Shown here in pieces: positions 1 to 8,018 of a DNA stretch of 64,000 nucleotides. The translations under genes and the position numbers were made by a program. Location: positions 186,001-250,000 of the forward strand of contig CALUVT010000001.1 in the NCBI GenBank assembly GCA_944324345.1. The letters are read 5' to 3'. The notes under the pieces are model-generated. The model was not told where the DNA came from. It did not search any database and saw only the letters and a list, made by a program, of their open reading frames with translations. The stretch comes from Candidatus Gastranaerophilales bacterium (GTDB lineage Bacteria; Cyanobacteriota; Vampirovibrionia; Gastranaerophilales; Gastranaerophilaceae). How positions within the stretch are numbered: position 1 is the first letter of the stretch; each line of letters opens with the position of its first letter.

Positions 1-126
1 AATTTCGTAATCGGTATTACAAATTCCTGCCAGCGTTACACGTACAAGTGCTTCTCCTTTTTGCGGAACAGGTTTTTTATAATCGTTAACTAACTTTAAT
101 CCTTCATCAAATACTACAGCCTTCAT
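1..126 (-). CDS. Zinc-type (MDR) alcohol dehydrogenase, N-terminal 42 residues only
   Basis: The reading frame begins at an ATG at 126 and runs off the left edge. A good Shine-Dalgarno (AAGGAG) precedes the ATG. The peptide starts MKAVVFDEGLKL and reaches GICNTDYEI, which matches the GroES-like N-terminal domain of zinc-dependent medium-chain dehydrogenases, where the Cys of the C(N/H/G)(T/S)D motif ligands the catalytic zinc. The substrate cannot be told from 42 residues. It is the last visible gene of a minus-strand run after tyrS, cysE and a small protein. Confidence 0.75.
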   Translation of the reverse strand, partial: MKAVVFDEGLKLVNDYKKPVPQKGEALVRVTLAGICNTDYEI

Positions 127-211
127 CCTTAATCTCCTTATAAAATAAATTTAGCATAAAAAAAAAGTACTATAAAGAATTTTGTTAGAAATATTTGGAA
201 GTTTAAAAAAA

Positions 212-415
212 TTATGAACCTTCGGCAACTACTGTTGCGATTAATTCTCCGTAGCTGTTCATAGAGCCGTCTGTTTCTTCAACTACGTAGCTATAACCTT
301 CTTTGCCTTTTATCGCTTTTTCGGCTTTTTCTAATGCTTCATCATAATCTTTAGTTTCTGCAACCAGAGTTTTTGAAAATTCTGAACGATCTTTTAATGT
401 ATAGATATGGTACAT
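212..415 (-). CDS. Small hypothetical protein (67 aa)
   Basis: A 67-residue soluble, acidic protein with no signal peptide or membrane segment. It starts at an ATG preceded by AAGGAGG, so it is very likely translated. It lies 14 bp downstream of cysE on the same strand and probably shares its transcript. I do not recognise a family. The sequence predicts a short alpha/beta fold: a basic N-terminal strand, a Lys/Glu-rich helix (about residues 24-37) and a strand containing YSYVVEE. Confidence 0.7.
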   Translation of the reverse strand: MYHIYTLKDRSEFSKTLVAETKDYDEALEKAEKAIKGKEGYSYVVEETDGSMNSYGELIATVVAEGS

Positions 416-429
416 TTTTGCAACCTCCT

Positions 430-1086
430 TTATTTATTTAATTTTTCAATTTTTTCTTTTAATTCTATTACTTCGTATTTTAATCTGTTAAGCTCACATT
501 TCACCGGATCGGGGATTCTGTTGTGCATTAGAACACCGTTTTTGTCTTTAATTTTTCTATGAACAACTCTGCCTGGAACCCCTATAACTGTTGAATATTC
601 AGGGACATCATCAACTACAACAGAGCCTGCGCCGACCCTGACATAATCGCCTAAAGTTATGTTTCCCAAAACTTTTGCTCCGGCTCCGACGATTACTCCA
701 TTCCCAAGTGTTGGATGTCGTTTGCCGTGTTCTTTCCCGGTGCCGCCCAATGTAACCTGCTGATATATCAAAACGTCATCGCCAATTATGGTTGTAGCCC
801 CTATTACAACACCCTCTCCGTGGTCTATGAAAAATCTTCTGCCGATTTTAGCGGCAGGATGAATTTCAATACCTGTGATAATCCTTGTTATATAAGATAT
901 AATTCTTGGGATAAGCGGAATGTGCCACTTGTAGAGCCTATGTGCAAATCTGTATGCTATAAGTGCGTGAAGACCGGGGTAACACAATATAACTTCAAGT
1001 AAATTTTCGGCAGCAGGGTCTTTATCGTAGATTACCTGTATGTCTTCTTTTACTTTTGTTATTCCGCGTTTAATTATTTTAAACAT
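430..1086 (-). CDS. cysE: Serine O-acetyltransferase CysE
   Basis: Acetylates L-serine with acetyl-CoA to O-acetylserine, the first step of cysteine synthesis. The 218-residue length fits the short (Bacillus-type) CysE. An N-terminal helical region is followed by left-handed beta-helix hexapeptide repeats from about residue 75, including the active-site segment IDHGEGVVIG, the QQVTLGGTGK loop, and a C-terminal IGVPGRVV cap. A charged coiled helix ends the protein. It lies 49 bp after tyrS in the same direction. No cysK is adjacent. Confidence 0.93.
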   Translation of the reverse strand: MFKIIKRGITKVKEDIQVIYDKDPAAENLLEVILCYPGLHALIAYRFAHRLYKWHIPLIPRIISYITRIITGIEIHPAAKIGRRFFIDHGEGVVIGATTIIGDDVLIYQQVTLGGTGKEHGKRHPTLGNGVIVGAGAKVLGNITLGDYVRVGAGSVVVDDVPEYSTVIGVPGRVVHRKIKDKNGVLMHNRIPDPVKCELNRLKYEVIELKEKIEKLNK

Positions 1087-1135
1087 TGTAATTTTAACCT
1101 ATATTAAAAATCCTTTTTTGAAATCGGAGGCCAAA

Positions 1136-2356
1136 TTAGATTAATTTAGCGAACTTTCTCTTACCTGCCTGTAATATTACGCTTTCGTTAAAGTTAAATA
1201 CATAGGCTGTATCGGTAATTTTTTCACCGTCGACTTTCACCCCTCCGCCTTGGATTAGGCGTTTTGCTTCACCTTTGCTTGCGGTAAAATTCAGTTCAAC
1301 CAATACATCAAGTACTGACTTTCCGTTCATTCCGGAAACTTCTTCGATATTATCCGGAATACCTTTATTCGAGACGACGTTTATGAAGGCATCTTGAGCT
1401 CTTTTAGCCCCCTGTTCTCCGTGGTATTCGGATGTAATTGTATATGCAAGTTTCATTTTTATATCACGCGGATTGACTGAATTGTCAGCGATTTGTTTGT
1501 CAATTGTTTCAAGTTCTTCTTTTGTGACGTCAGTCAGAAGGCTGAAATATCTTGATATCATATTGTCAGGAATACTCATTAATTTCCCAAACATATCAAC
1601 TTCACTGTCTGTTAAAGATATACAATGTTCCGGATATGTTTTTGACATTTTAACAATGCCGTCTGTCCCTTCTAAAAGCGGTAAGAGCATTACAAGTTGA
1701 GGGTATTTCTTACCGTAAGCTGCTTGAATATCTCTTCCGAGAAGGGTGTTAAATCTCTGATCTGTTCCGCCAAGTTCTATGTCAGAATCTATTTCTACAG
1801 AATCGTATGCTTGCATTAAAGGGTAGAAAAATTCATGTATGGCGATTGGTTTACCTTCACTGTAACGTTTTGCAAAATCGTCTCTTGTCATCATTTGTGC
1901 AACCGTAACTTGTGATGCAAGTTTAAGAAGATCAGTAAATGTCATTTTATGAAGCCAATCAGCGTTATTGACAACTTCTGCCTCGGATACATCCAAGACT
2001 TTTGACATTTGATCAAAGTAAGATTTCGCATTCTCTTCCACTTGTTCCTTTGTTAACGCAGGGCGAGTTTCGGATTTGCCTGATGGATCTCCAACCATAG
2101 CTGTTGCACCACCAACAATCAACACAATTTTGTGACCAAGATTTTGAAATTCTTTCAATTTCCTCATTACAACGGTATGACCAAGGTGAAGGTCAGGTCT
2201 TGTCGGATCCATCCCCAATTTTATACGTAATGGCTTATTTGTATCATGTGAGTGTTGTAATTTAGCTGCCAACTCTTCTATTCCGCCAGGTAAAACTTCT
2301 GCATTACGCGTTAAATGTTTTGCCTGTTCAATAAATTCCTCTCTTAATTCTGACAT
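1136..2356 (-). CDS. tyrS: Tyrosyl-tRNA synthetase (TyrZ-like type)
   Basis: Charges tRNA-Tyr with tyrosine. The 406-residue protein shows the class I signature as HLGH within DPTRPDLHLGH, a KMSK signature (KMSKT) and a C-terminal S4 RNA-binding domain (about residues 340-406, with GGGVKVDGEKI). KMSK rather than KFGKT and the DPTRPDLHLGH form are those of the second bacterial TyrRS group (TyrZ-like). The ATG at 2356 has a GGAGAT ribosome site. It is first of a probable tyrS-cysE-small protein-dehydrogenase run. Confidence 0.95.
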   Translation of the reverse strand: MSELREEFIEQAKHLTRNAEVLPGGIEELAAKLQHSHDTNKPLRIKLGMDPTRPDLHLGHTVVMRKLKEFQNLGHKIVLIVGGATAMVGDPSGKSETRPALTKEQVEENAKSYFDQMSKVLDVSEAEVVNNADWLHKMTFTDLLKLASQVTVAQMMTRDDFAKRYSEGKPIAIHEFFYPLMQAYDSVEIDSDIELGGTDQRFNTLLGRDIQAAYGKKYPQLVMLLPLLEGTDGIVKMSKTYPEHCISLTDSEVDMFGKLMSIPDNMISRYFSLLTDVTKEELETIDKQIADNSVNPRDIKMKLAYTITSEYHGEQGAKRAQDAFINVVSNKGIPDNIEEVSGMNGKSVLDVLVELNFTASKGEAKRLIQGGGVKVDGEKITDTAYVFNFNESVILQAGKRKFAKLI

Positions 2357-2440
2357 AAATTATTATCTCCAATATTATTAACTTTCGTAAAATTATTATA
2401 ACATGAGCAAAAAATTTTTTTACGGGTTTTACAAAGTTAT

Positions 2441-2995
2441 ATGGACAAGATAAATAATATAAGTTTTACAGGAATACGAAATATCGGCAACGTGAAATTT
2501 GCCAGAAAAAGCCCCTACGGAAAGGCTATATCAAATAATCTTTCGATGGTTTTGAGTGATGATTATAACGGAAAAGATTTAGATGAATTTTTAAATATAC
2601 TCAAAAAAATGCCGAAAACAGAACTTAGTTTAATAAATTCGCAAGGGAAAAATGTTCTTAATCTTGAATCAACTCAAGTCGCAGGTTCTAAGTGGATTTT
2701 TGTCAACGGGTATCCGCTCAAAATGGATGATGCTCATTTGCCTATGTATACATATTTAGCAAAATTGAGTAAAAAAATTGCAGGCATGACTGACAAAGAA
2801 ATGGTTGTTAATCAAACTTATAAGGATTATGCAGCAGATGAAATTCTAATTTATAAGAGTAAGGTTTCTGAAAAGATTGGAGAAGATAATTTTAGAAAAT
2901 CTCTTGACTCTTATTTTGATCGTGGAAGAGTTCGGGCTGCCGCAAAAGAATTTAATGATTTTATTCAAAAAATGATGAAAGATTATTTTTCTTAA
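2441..2995 (+). CDS. Hypothetical protein with N-terminal ISFTG motif
   Basis: 184 residues, soluble, rich in Lys and Asp; no recognised domain. The N-terminus reads MDKINNISFTGIRNIGNVKF, a short [IV][SN]F[TKN]G motif that also opens two other unrelated small proteins in this window (24218-24619 and 31933-32346). No clear Shine-Dalgarno precedes the ATG, so the start is less certain. It diverges from tyrS and ends in a strong bidirectional hairpin. Function unknown. Confidence 0.7.
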   Translation: MDKINNISFTGIRNIGNVKFARKSPYGKAISNNLSMVLSDDYNGKDLDEFLNILKKMPKTELSLINSQGKNVLNLESTQVAGSKWIFVNGYPLKMDDAHLPMYTYLAKLSKKIAGMTDKEMVVNQTYKDYAADEILIYKSKVSEKIGEDNFRKSLDSYFDRGRVRAAAKEFNDFIQKMMKDYFS

Positions 2996-3000
2996 AAATA

Positions 3001-3032
3001 AAAAGACCGATAAGATAAATTATCGGTCTTTT
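3001..3032. terminator. Bidirectional intrinsic terminator
   Basis: A perfect 13-bp stem, AAAAGACCGATAA (3001-3013) with TTATCGGTCTTTT (3020-3032), closes a 6-nt loop. The A and T tracts at the two ends allow it to stop transcription of the plus-strand hypothetical gene and of the minus-strand tail-fibre pair, which meet here. Confidence 0.88.
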
Positions 3033-3037
3033 CAGGT

Positions 3038-3448
3038 TTATTCGGTAACTGCACTTAACTCTTCTCTTAATTGTATTACTTTTTGATTGTAATATTCAAG
3101 CCAAGTTGTGTTTTCATCTTTTAGTGAAGGTTCTGCAAGGGCTCTTATCCGCTTTTTGTCTATTTCTTCAAGTTCATTTTGAATTTCAGCGGCTTTTATT
3201 GCATTTTCTATTTTAAGCTGTTTAACTTTTGCTTCTTCTTCACTTAGTTTTATCCACTTGTTGTTTTCTTTTGAATATTCTTTTTTATCGACTGCGAGTA
3301 CTTTGTTGTCATAGTGGATAATTATTTTACCTTTACTTTGTTCATTTAAGAGATTTTTCCAATATTCATCTGTGATTTCGATTGCATTTTCAAAATTTTC
3401 TTCATAAAATCCGTAGTCGAGATTATTTTTTGTACCGTAGTATTTCAT
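3038..3448 (-). CDS. Tail fibre assembly (Tfa)-like protein
   Basis: A 136-residue protein. I chose the ATG at 3448 (MKYYGTK) over an upstream codon because AGAGGAGG sits directly in front of it. The middle, with EITDEYWKNLLNEQSKGK and IIHYDNK, matches the recurrent E-x-Y-x-x-LL-x-x-Q-x-x-G-K pattern of phage tail fibre assembly chaperones (lambda Tfa/gpK-like, Caudo_TAP family). A charged helical C-terminus follows. It starts 10 nt after the stop of the tail-fibre gene upstream, the usual order of fibre then chaperone. Similarity is by motif only, so the family call is moderate. Confidence 0.66.
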   Translation of the reverse strand: MKYYGTKNNLDYGFYEENFENAIEITDEYWKNLLNEQSKGKIIIHYDNKVLAVDKKEYSKENNKWIKLSEEEAKVKQLKIENAIKAAEIQNELEEIDKKRIRALAEPSLKDENTTWLEYYNQKVIQLREELSAVTE

Positions 3449-3458
3449 TTTTCCTCCT

Positions 3459-4136
3459 CTAATATCCGATAACAATCCAGTTCATACTGTGAAACAAGCC
3501 TAAACTTCCTATATCAAAACCTGTTAGTGATTGATTGCTTATACCGGTATCACTTCTTGTAAGACTTTCTGACCAGCCGTCTTTACAAAAAACAGGGCAA
3601 GCAAATGTGGTGTAGGCCAGCGGATATGTTATTTCAGAAGCAGTTTCTGCACCCCATTGGATTATGATTCCGTTTGGCAATTTTAAGTATCCGGGGTTTT
3701 CTATATCGCTTAAACCAAGAGCTGAATACCAAGTGCCCCAAGTAGAGTTTGTATAATCTCTTGTGTATATTTCAGGGTTTTCTCCGTCACAGTACCAAAT
3801 TTGCTTGATTGTTGATTCTGTATCTCCTGTAACAACAAGCATTCCGGATGTCCCTTTGGGAATGTTAACCGGAGTGTACAACGATGAAAATATATATGTT
3901 CCTTTTGTTGTATAATCATCTAAATCAGTGTCTGCACTGGTAATTGTGTGTTCATTGATTAATTCCGTTTTGTCAGCTTTTGTTGAAAGTGTAGTATTAA
4001 TATCTGAAATGTCTTCAGTGCAAATTGATTTGTTCGCATCGATTTTATCAGCCAGAGCAATAAAATTTGCATTAACTTCACTTGCTTTGGCCTTGGTGCC
4101 CGGGATGAAAGAATACGGTATCATCGAATTAGTCAT
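3459..4136 (-). CDS. Phage-type tail fibre / receptor-binding protein
   Basis: 225 residues. The N-terminus has the PYSFIPGTKAKASEVNANF segment common at the start of short phage tail proteins. A short coiled region with STKADKTEL follows, then a knob-like module (about residues 75-140, with TKGTYIF, IWYC and WGTWYSALG) resembling pyocin-knob domains. The C-terminus (about 150-225, with LPNGIIIQWG, and WIVIGY at the very end) resembles the Gp53-like fibre tip domain. RBS is AAGGGAA. No capsid, portal, terminase, tape-measure or integrase gene lies nearby, so this is an orphan fibre/chaperone pair between housekeeping genes. Confidence 0.8.
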   Translation of the reverse strand: MTNSMIPYSFIPGTKAKASEVNANFIALADKIDANKSICTEDISDINTTLSTKADKTELINEHTITSADTDLDDYTTKGTYIFSSLYTPVNIPKGTSGMLVVTGDTESTIKQIWYCDGENPEIYTRDYTNSTWGTWYSALGLSDIENPGYLKLPNGIIIQWGAETASEITYPLAYTTFACPVFCKDGWSESLTRSDTGISNQSLTGFDIGSLGLFHSMNWIVIGY

Positions 4137-4197
4137 AAGTTCCCTTTCTGGCTAATTTAATGAAAGATGTATATTTAAAAAGGCGTTTGAATAACTA

Positions 4198-4206
4198 ATT
4201 ATAACA
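4198..4206 (-). promoter_or_regulatory. Extended -10 promoter for the tail-fibre pair
   Basis: Read on the minus strand this is TGTTATAAT, a perfect extended -10 (TG-N-TATAAT). It places a start of transcription near 4191, about 55 nt before the fibre start codon. The cassette therefore has its own promoter as well as its own terminator. Confidence 0.6.
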
Positions 4207-4211
4207 TACGT

Positions 4212-4241
4212 TTGCAAAATCCGTCAATCTTGTGGTAATAT
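4212..4241 (+). promoter_or_regulatory. Promoter for acpS, probably giving a leaderless mRNA
   Basis: TTGCAA (4212-4217), an 18-nt spacer, then TG-G-TAATAT with the hexamer at 4236-4241. Transcription would begin about 6-7 nt later, at or next to the ATG at 4248. No Shine-Dalgarno lies in front of that ATG, consistent with a leaderless message. Confidence 0.5.
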
Positions 4242-4247
4242 TTTCCT

Positions 4248-4592
4248 ATGGCAGTTGGTGTTGATATCGAAGACATTTCAAGGTTTAAAGATAAATCAGA
4301 AGATTTTATTAATCGGGTTTTTACTCAATTAGAGAGGGAATATTGTTATAGGTTTTCAAAACCCGAGAGTCATTTCGCGGCAAGATTTTGTGCTAAAGAG
4401 GCTGTAATTAAGGCTTTGACCGCATTGGATGTTAAGGGAATTCAATTTGATGAAATTGAAATATTTCATAACGAAAACAAGTGTCCACAGGTGAGAATTT
4501 TAAAAGATTTGGGTAAAAACTACAAATTTCAATTGAGCTTGTCACATGATAGAACAAAGGCTATAGCATTTGTTACGGTTGAAGAACAATAG
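4248..4592 (+). CDS. acpS: Holo-[acyl-carrier-protein] synthase AcpS
   Basis: Transfers 4'-phosphopantetheine from CoA to apo-acyl carrier protein. At 114 residues it has the usual AcpS length. The magnesium-binding motifs are present: GVDIEDI near the N-terminus and FCAKEAVIKAL about 50 residues later; LSLSHD lies in the C-terminal strand region. It has no Shine-Dalgarno and a -10 element just upstream. Its last 20 bp overlap the convergent pheA. Confidence 0.93.
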   Translation: MAVGVDIEDISRFKDKSEDFINRVFTQLEREYCYRFSKPESHFAARFCAKEAVIKALTALDVKGIQFDEIEIFHNENKCPQVRILKDLGKNYKFQLSLSHDRTKAIAFVTVEEQ

Positions 4593-5445
4593 CTTTACTT
4601 TTTTTATATGAGCCCAAAAATCTCATAAAAGTTATTTTTTCTTTTATTTGTGTAATTGTGTCCATAATTTTAGGATTGCGAATATGCCCATCAAAATTCA
4701 CTATAAATATATAATCTCCAAAATTATTTTTTGAAGGTCTTGATGCGATGTACGAAAGATTTATATTATTTTGCATAAATATTTCCAGGATACTCAATAG
4801 TGCTCCGGGTTTGTTTTCTGTTGAAAATGCTATTGATGTTTTGTCATTCCCCGTTTCTTCGGTTTCAAAGTCGCCTATCAGAATAAACCTTGTTTGATTT
4901 GTTTTATCGTCATTTATATTTTCTTTTAAAATGTTTAGATTGTATGTTTCTGCAGTTTTTTTACTTCCGATTGAGGCGTATGTAAGATTATAATTTTGCA
5001 AACTTCTGGCAGCTTCTGCAGTGCTTGGTGCTTCTATTATATTAACATTAAAAGGCATTTCGTTGTGTATGAAGTTTTGGCATTGAGCAAGAGCCTGTGG
5101 GTGTGAAATTAGGCCAGTGATTGAATAAAATTCGGTGGTGCGGGCCAATAGACAATGATTTATGGGCATATAATATTCTGCCAAAATTTTTATATTTGGA
5201 TTTTTAGTTTGCATTAAGTTATCTAACGACTCTCTTACGGTTCCTTCAATCGAATTTTCTACCGCCAAAACTCCCAGTGTATCAGGGTTATTGTCAACAT
5301 ATTCAACAACTTGTCTTATTGTTGTTAAAGGAGTTGGGTAAGCGTTTATGTTAAATTTGTCACAAAAATGATCTTTTGCCATTTCTGTAAATGATGCTTG
5401 AGGCCCCAAATATGCAATTGATTTTACTGTTTCAAAATTTAACAT
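4573..5445 (-). CDS. pheA: Prephenate dehydratase with ACT domain
   Basis: Converts prephenate to phenylpyruvate in phenylalanine synthesis. The 290-residue protein is the monofunctional form, without chorismate mutase. The catalytic domain shows YLGPQASFTE, AVENSIEGTVRESLD, ISHPQALAQC and the TRF motif (NQTRFILIG). The C-terminal ACT domain (about 205-285) carries NKPGALLSIL, where Phe normally binds for feedback control. The usual ESRP motif reads ASRP here (YIASRPSK), so feedback sensitivity may differ. It converges on and overlaps acpS. Confidence 0.93.
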   Translation of the reverse strand: MLNFETVKSIAYLGPQASFTEMAKDHFCDKFNINAYPTPLTTIRQVVEYVDNNPDTLGVLAVENSIEGTVRESLDNLMQTKNPNIKILAEYYMPINHCLLARTTEFYSITGLISHPQALAQCQNFIHNEMPFNVNIIEAPSTAEAARSLQNYNLTYASIGSKKTAETYNLNILKENINDDKTNQTRFILIGDFETEETGNDKTSIAFSTENKPGALLSILEIFMQNNINLSYIASRPSKNNFGDYIFIVNFDGHIRNPKIMDTITQIKEKITFMRFLGSYKKSKAIVLQP

Positions 5446-5505
5446 TTGCGATTAATCCTTATTTCTAATATGATTATTATATCAAATAGGAAATGTTGAG
5501 GCAAT

Positions 5506-6876
5506 ATGGATAGTATAAAGTTTGGAACTGACGGCTGGAGAGCTGTTGTAGGAAAAGATTTTAACAGCGAAAATGTTGAAAGAGTTACGAAGGCAATAGG
5601 CAAGTATGTATTTGATAATTTTGGGCTGCATAAACAAATAATTATTGGTTTTGACCCGAGAAATAAGGCGGAGGAATTTGCCTTACAAACTGCTAATCAG
5701 CTTGCGGGATACGGTTTTAATATTCTACTGAGTGATAAAGTTCTTCCAACGCCTATTCTTGCTTATAGTGCGAAGCATTTAAATGCTTGTGCTGTCATGT
5801 TTACGGCTTCACACAATCCGCCTGAATATTTGGGGATAAAGTTTATTCCTGACTATGCAGGGCCTGCAACTTCACAAATAACAGATGAACTTATGATTAA
5901 TTTATACGTGCCGTTTCACGAAGTGGGTAAGGGAACTGTTCAAAGGTATAATTTTAAGCCTGATTATTTTAAGCATATAGAAAAAATTATTGATTTTGAA
6001 AAAATTAAAAAGTTAGATAAAAATATTATTTTTGATGGACTTTATGCTGCAAGTATCGGTTATTTTGATAAGCTTTTGGATATTCACGGAATAAAATATG
6101 AAAGTTTACATATGTTCCATGATGTCAATTTCGGTGGTGGAATGCCCGAGCCTAAACCAAAATATTTGAAGGAACTTATTGAAAAAGTTAAACAGACTTC
6201 TAATTCTGTTGGTTTTGCAAATGACGGAGATTCTGATAGGTTTGGGGTAATTAATGAAAACGGAGAGTATGTTTCACCAAATGAAATTATTGCGATTCTT
6301 TTAATTCATTTGATAAAAAATAAAGGATTTAAAGGTCCTCTTGTAAAGACTGTCGGAGCAAGCTCTTTGTTGAATGAAGTTGCGGAAAAACTTAATGTTG
6401 AAGTAATTGAAACTGCTGTTGGGTTTAAGCATGTAGGTGAGGCGATGCGTAAGTATAATCCTATTATTGGCGGTGAAGAATCCGGCGGTTTAAGTATTCA
6501 GGGACATATTCCGGAAAAGGACGGAATCCTTGCAAATCTTTTAATCCTGGAGGTAATGGCCTTTGAAAACAAATCGCTTGTTGAGTTACAAAGGTCTTTG
6601 TATGATTTTGTAGGGTGCAAGTTTTATAATGATAGAATTGATAAACGATTAGAAAATTTTGATGAAATAAGCAAAATCCTTGAAGAATATAAAAATAAAA
6701 ATTCTGTTGGGGATTTTAAGGTTAAAGACATCAATACAAAAGATGGTGTGAAATTATACTTTGACGATGGTAAAAGCTGGATGCTTGTCAGACCAAGCGG
6801 AACAGAGCCGCTTTTGAGAATTTATTTTGAAAGCGACAGTTTGGAAAAGTTAAATGAACTTAAAAAAACTATCTAA
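5506..6876 (+). CDS. Phosphoglucomutase/phosphomannomutase family enzyme
   Basis: A 456-residue alpha-D-phosphohexomutase that moves phosphate between C1 and C6 of hexose phosphates. All four signature sites are visible: KFGTDGWRA at the N-terminus, the phosphoserine loop TASHNPP, the metal-binding loop DGDSDRFG, the sugar-binding GGEESGG, and the phosphate-binding RPSGTEPLLRIY in domain 4. Choice between glucose, mannose and glucosamine substrates cannot be made from motifs. RBS GAGG precedes ATG. The last 8 bp overlap the convergent zinc-ribbon gene. Confidence 0.9.
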   Translation: MDSIKFGTDGWRAVVGKDFNSENVERVTKAIGKYVFDNFGLHKQIIIGFDPRNKAEEFALQTANQLAGYGFNILLSDKVLPTPILAYSAKHLNACAVMFTASHNPPEYLGIKFIPDYAGPATSQITDELMINLYVPFHEVGKGTVQRYNFKPDYFKHIEKIIDFEKIKKLDKNIIFDGLYAASIGYFDKLLDIHGIKYESLHMFHDVNFGGGMPEPKPKYLKELIEKVKQTSNSVGFANDGDSDRFGVINENGEYVSPNEIIAILLIHLIKNKGFKGPLVKTVGASSLLNEVAEKLNVEVIETAVGFKHVGEAMRKYNPIIGGEESGGLSIQGHIPEKDGILANLLILEVMAFENKSLVELQRSLYDFVGCKFYNDRIDKRLENFDEISKILEEYKNKNSVGDFKVKDINTKDGVKLYFDDGKSWMLVRPSGTEPLLRIYFESDSLEKLNELKKTI

Positions 6877-7393
6877 AAAATCTGGGATTTACCGTGCAGT
6901 TTCTTGTTAATATGTCAACAATTTTTGAAAAGGACTTAATACGGTTTTCTTCATCTATCGCATCTTTGCAAAATTTATGTAAATCAATATTTTGGCTTTG
7001 ATTTATTTGCGGTTTTGGTTTGTTTTTACCTTTTGATATATGTTCTTGAATTTTTTCAAACTCGTTATTGTCCAGAAAAACTCCGCCGCAGTTGTAACAA
7101 GTATCTATTTGTATTCCAAAAGACTTTGTTTTAACCATTGGAGTTCCGCATGAAGGGCATATTCTTGTCTGAGATTCATCTACAGGCATAAAATTTTTGT
7201 CTCTTTTTTGCTGTTTTATTTCTAAAATTCCTTCATTACCATAACTGCATTGCTGGAGTTCTTTACAATCGAAGAATATACCGCCGCAATTATTTGAGCA
7301 AACATCAACGTTTATACCTTTTTCATTAATAAAAATCTTTGTCATTTCGCAACCGCAAGCAGGGCAAGCGAGCGTTTTATCTGTGTCTGTCAT
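6869..7393 (-). CDS. Double TFIIB-type zinc-ribbon protein (copy 1)
   Basis: 174 residues with two zinc ribbons of the zf-TFIIB type. The first is CPACGCEM...CSNNCGGIFFD (about residues 10-48), the second CPSCGTPM...CYNCGGVFLD (about 79-118). A Lys/Gln-rich linker and a helical C-terminus follow. Such ribbons probably hold structural zinc; the function is unknown. It follows a clear paralogue by 16 bp and is probably cotranscribed with it. An AAGGAA ribosome site precedes the ATG. Confidence 0.82.
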   Translation of the reverse strand: MTDTDKTLACPACGCEMTKIFINEKGINVDVCSNNCGGIFFDCKELQQCSYGNEGILEIKQQKRDKNFMPVDESQTRICPSCGTPMVKTKSFGIQIDTCYNCGGVFLDNNEFEKIQEHISKGKNKPKPQINQSQNIDLHKFCKDAIDEENRIKSFSKIVDILTRNCTVNPRFFR

Positions 7394-7409
7394 TTTTATT
7401 CCTTACTTT

Positions 7410-7922
7410 TTAAAAAAACAATCTATCCAAAAATTTTAAAAATTTTGAACGCTGTGTATGATTTATTGTATTTTGTATTTCCAGTTGATCAATTTTGAGT
7501 CCTACTTCGTTATATGTATCTGCTAATAAGGCTTGGCGTCTATCTTGTTCCGTGGGGAACTCTTCTCGCATTTTCGTTAATTCTCCGTGATCAAAAAATT
7601 TTGATCCGCAATTGTAGCACTCATCTATAATGATATTTCCCTTTGTACTGACGGAGTTTTTGACCATCGGAGTGTTACATAAAGGGCAAATTCTTGTTTG
7701 AGCTTCATCTGTTTTTTTGAAATTTTTACCTTCGATTGCCTGTTTTAATTCATCAATGCTTTCGGAATTCTCGTCAAATTTTTTTAATTCTCGATTATCA
7801 AAAAATATTCCGCCACACCCGTTGAGGCAAACATCAATATTTGCAGCACCTTCACTCATAAATATTTTTGTCATCTCTTCTTTACAGGCAGGACAGTTAA
7901 TTGTTTTTATTGTATCAGACAT
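7410..7922 (-). CDS. Double TFIIB-type zinc-ribbon protein (copy 2)
   Basis: 170 residues, a tandem paralogue of the next gene downstream. The ribbons are CPACKEEM...CLNGCGGIFFD and CPLCNTPM...CYNCGSKFFD. The second ribbon has GSKFFD where the family usually has GGVWLD. The shared segments TKIF and DEAQTRICP show recent duplication, while the C-termini diverge (this copy ends FLKFLDRLFF). Function unknown. Confidence 0.82.
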   Translation of the reverse strand: MSDTIKTINCPACKEEMTKIFMSEGAANIDVCLNGCGGIFFDNRELKKFDENSESIDELKQAIEGKNFKKTDEAQTRICPLCNTPMVKNSVSTKGNIIIDECYNCGSKFFDHGELTKMREEFPTEQDRRQALLADTYNEVGLKIDQLEIQNTINHTQRSKFLKFLDRLFF

Positions 7923-7952
7923 ATTTACCTTTCTTTTTTACTGTTGTAGTGA

Positions 7953-8001
7953 AAACGCAAAGATATTTGTATTCTCTGGTGAATTTAATATCTTTGCGTT
8001 T
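7953..8001. repeat. Perfect 15-bp inverted repeat (stem-loop)
   Basis: AAACGCAAAGATATT (7953-7967) and AATATCTTTGCGTTT (7987-8001) are perfect complements around a 19-nt loop. The element lies just after the minus-strand M48-like gene and before the zinc-ribbon pair. It may be a terminator or an mRNA processing/stability hairpin; the following T run on the minus strand is only four bases, so termination is not certain. Confidence 0.7.
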
Positions 8002-8018
8002 CAAGTTTAATAATACAA

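Noticed and set aside
715-1002. Plus-strand open frame across cysE
   Set aside because: It is antisense to a clear CysE reading frame and has no ribosome site or family signal.
3449-3475. Upstream start codon for the Tfa-like gene
   Set aside because: It overlaps the fibre gene and lacks a ribosome site, whereas AGAGGAGG precedes the ATG at 3448.
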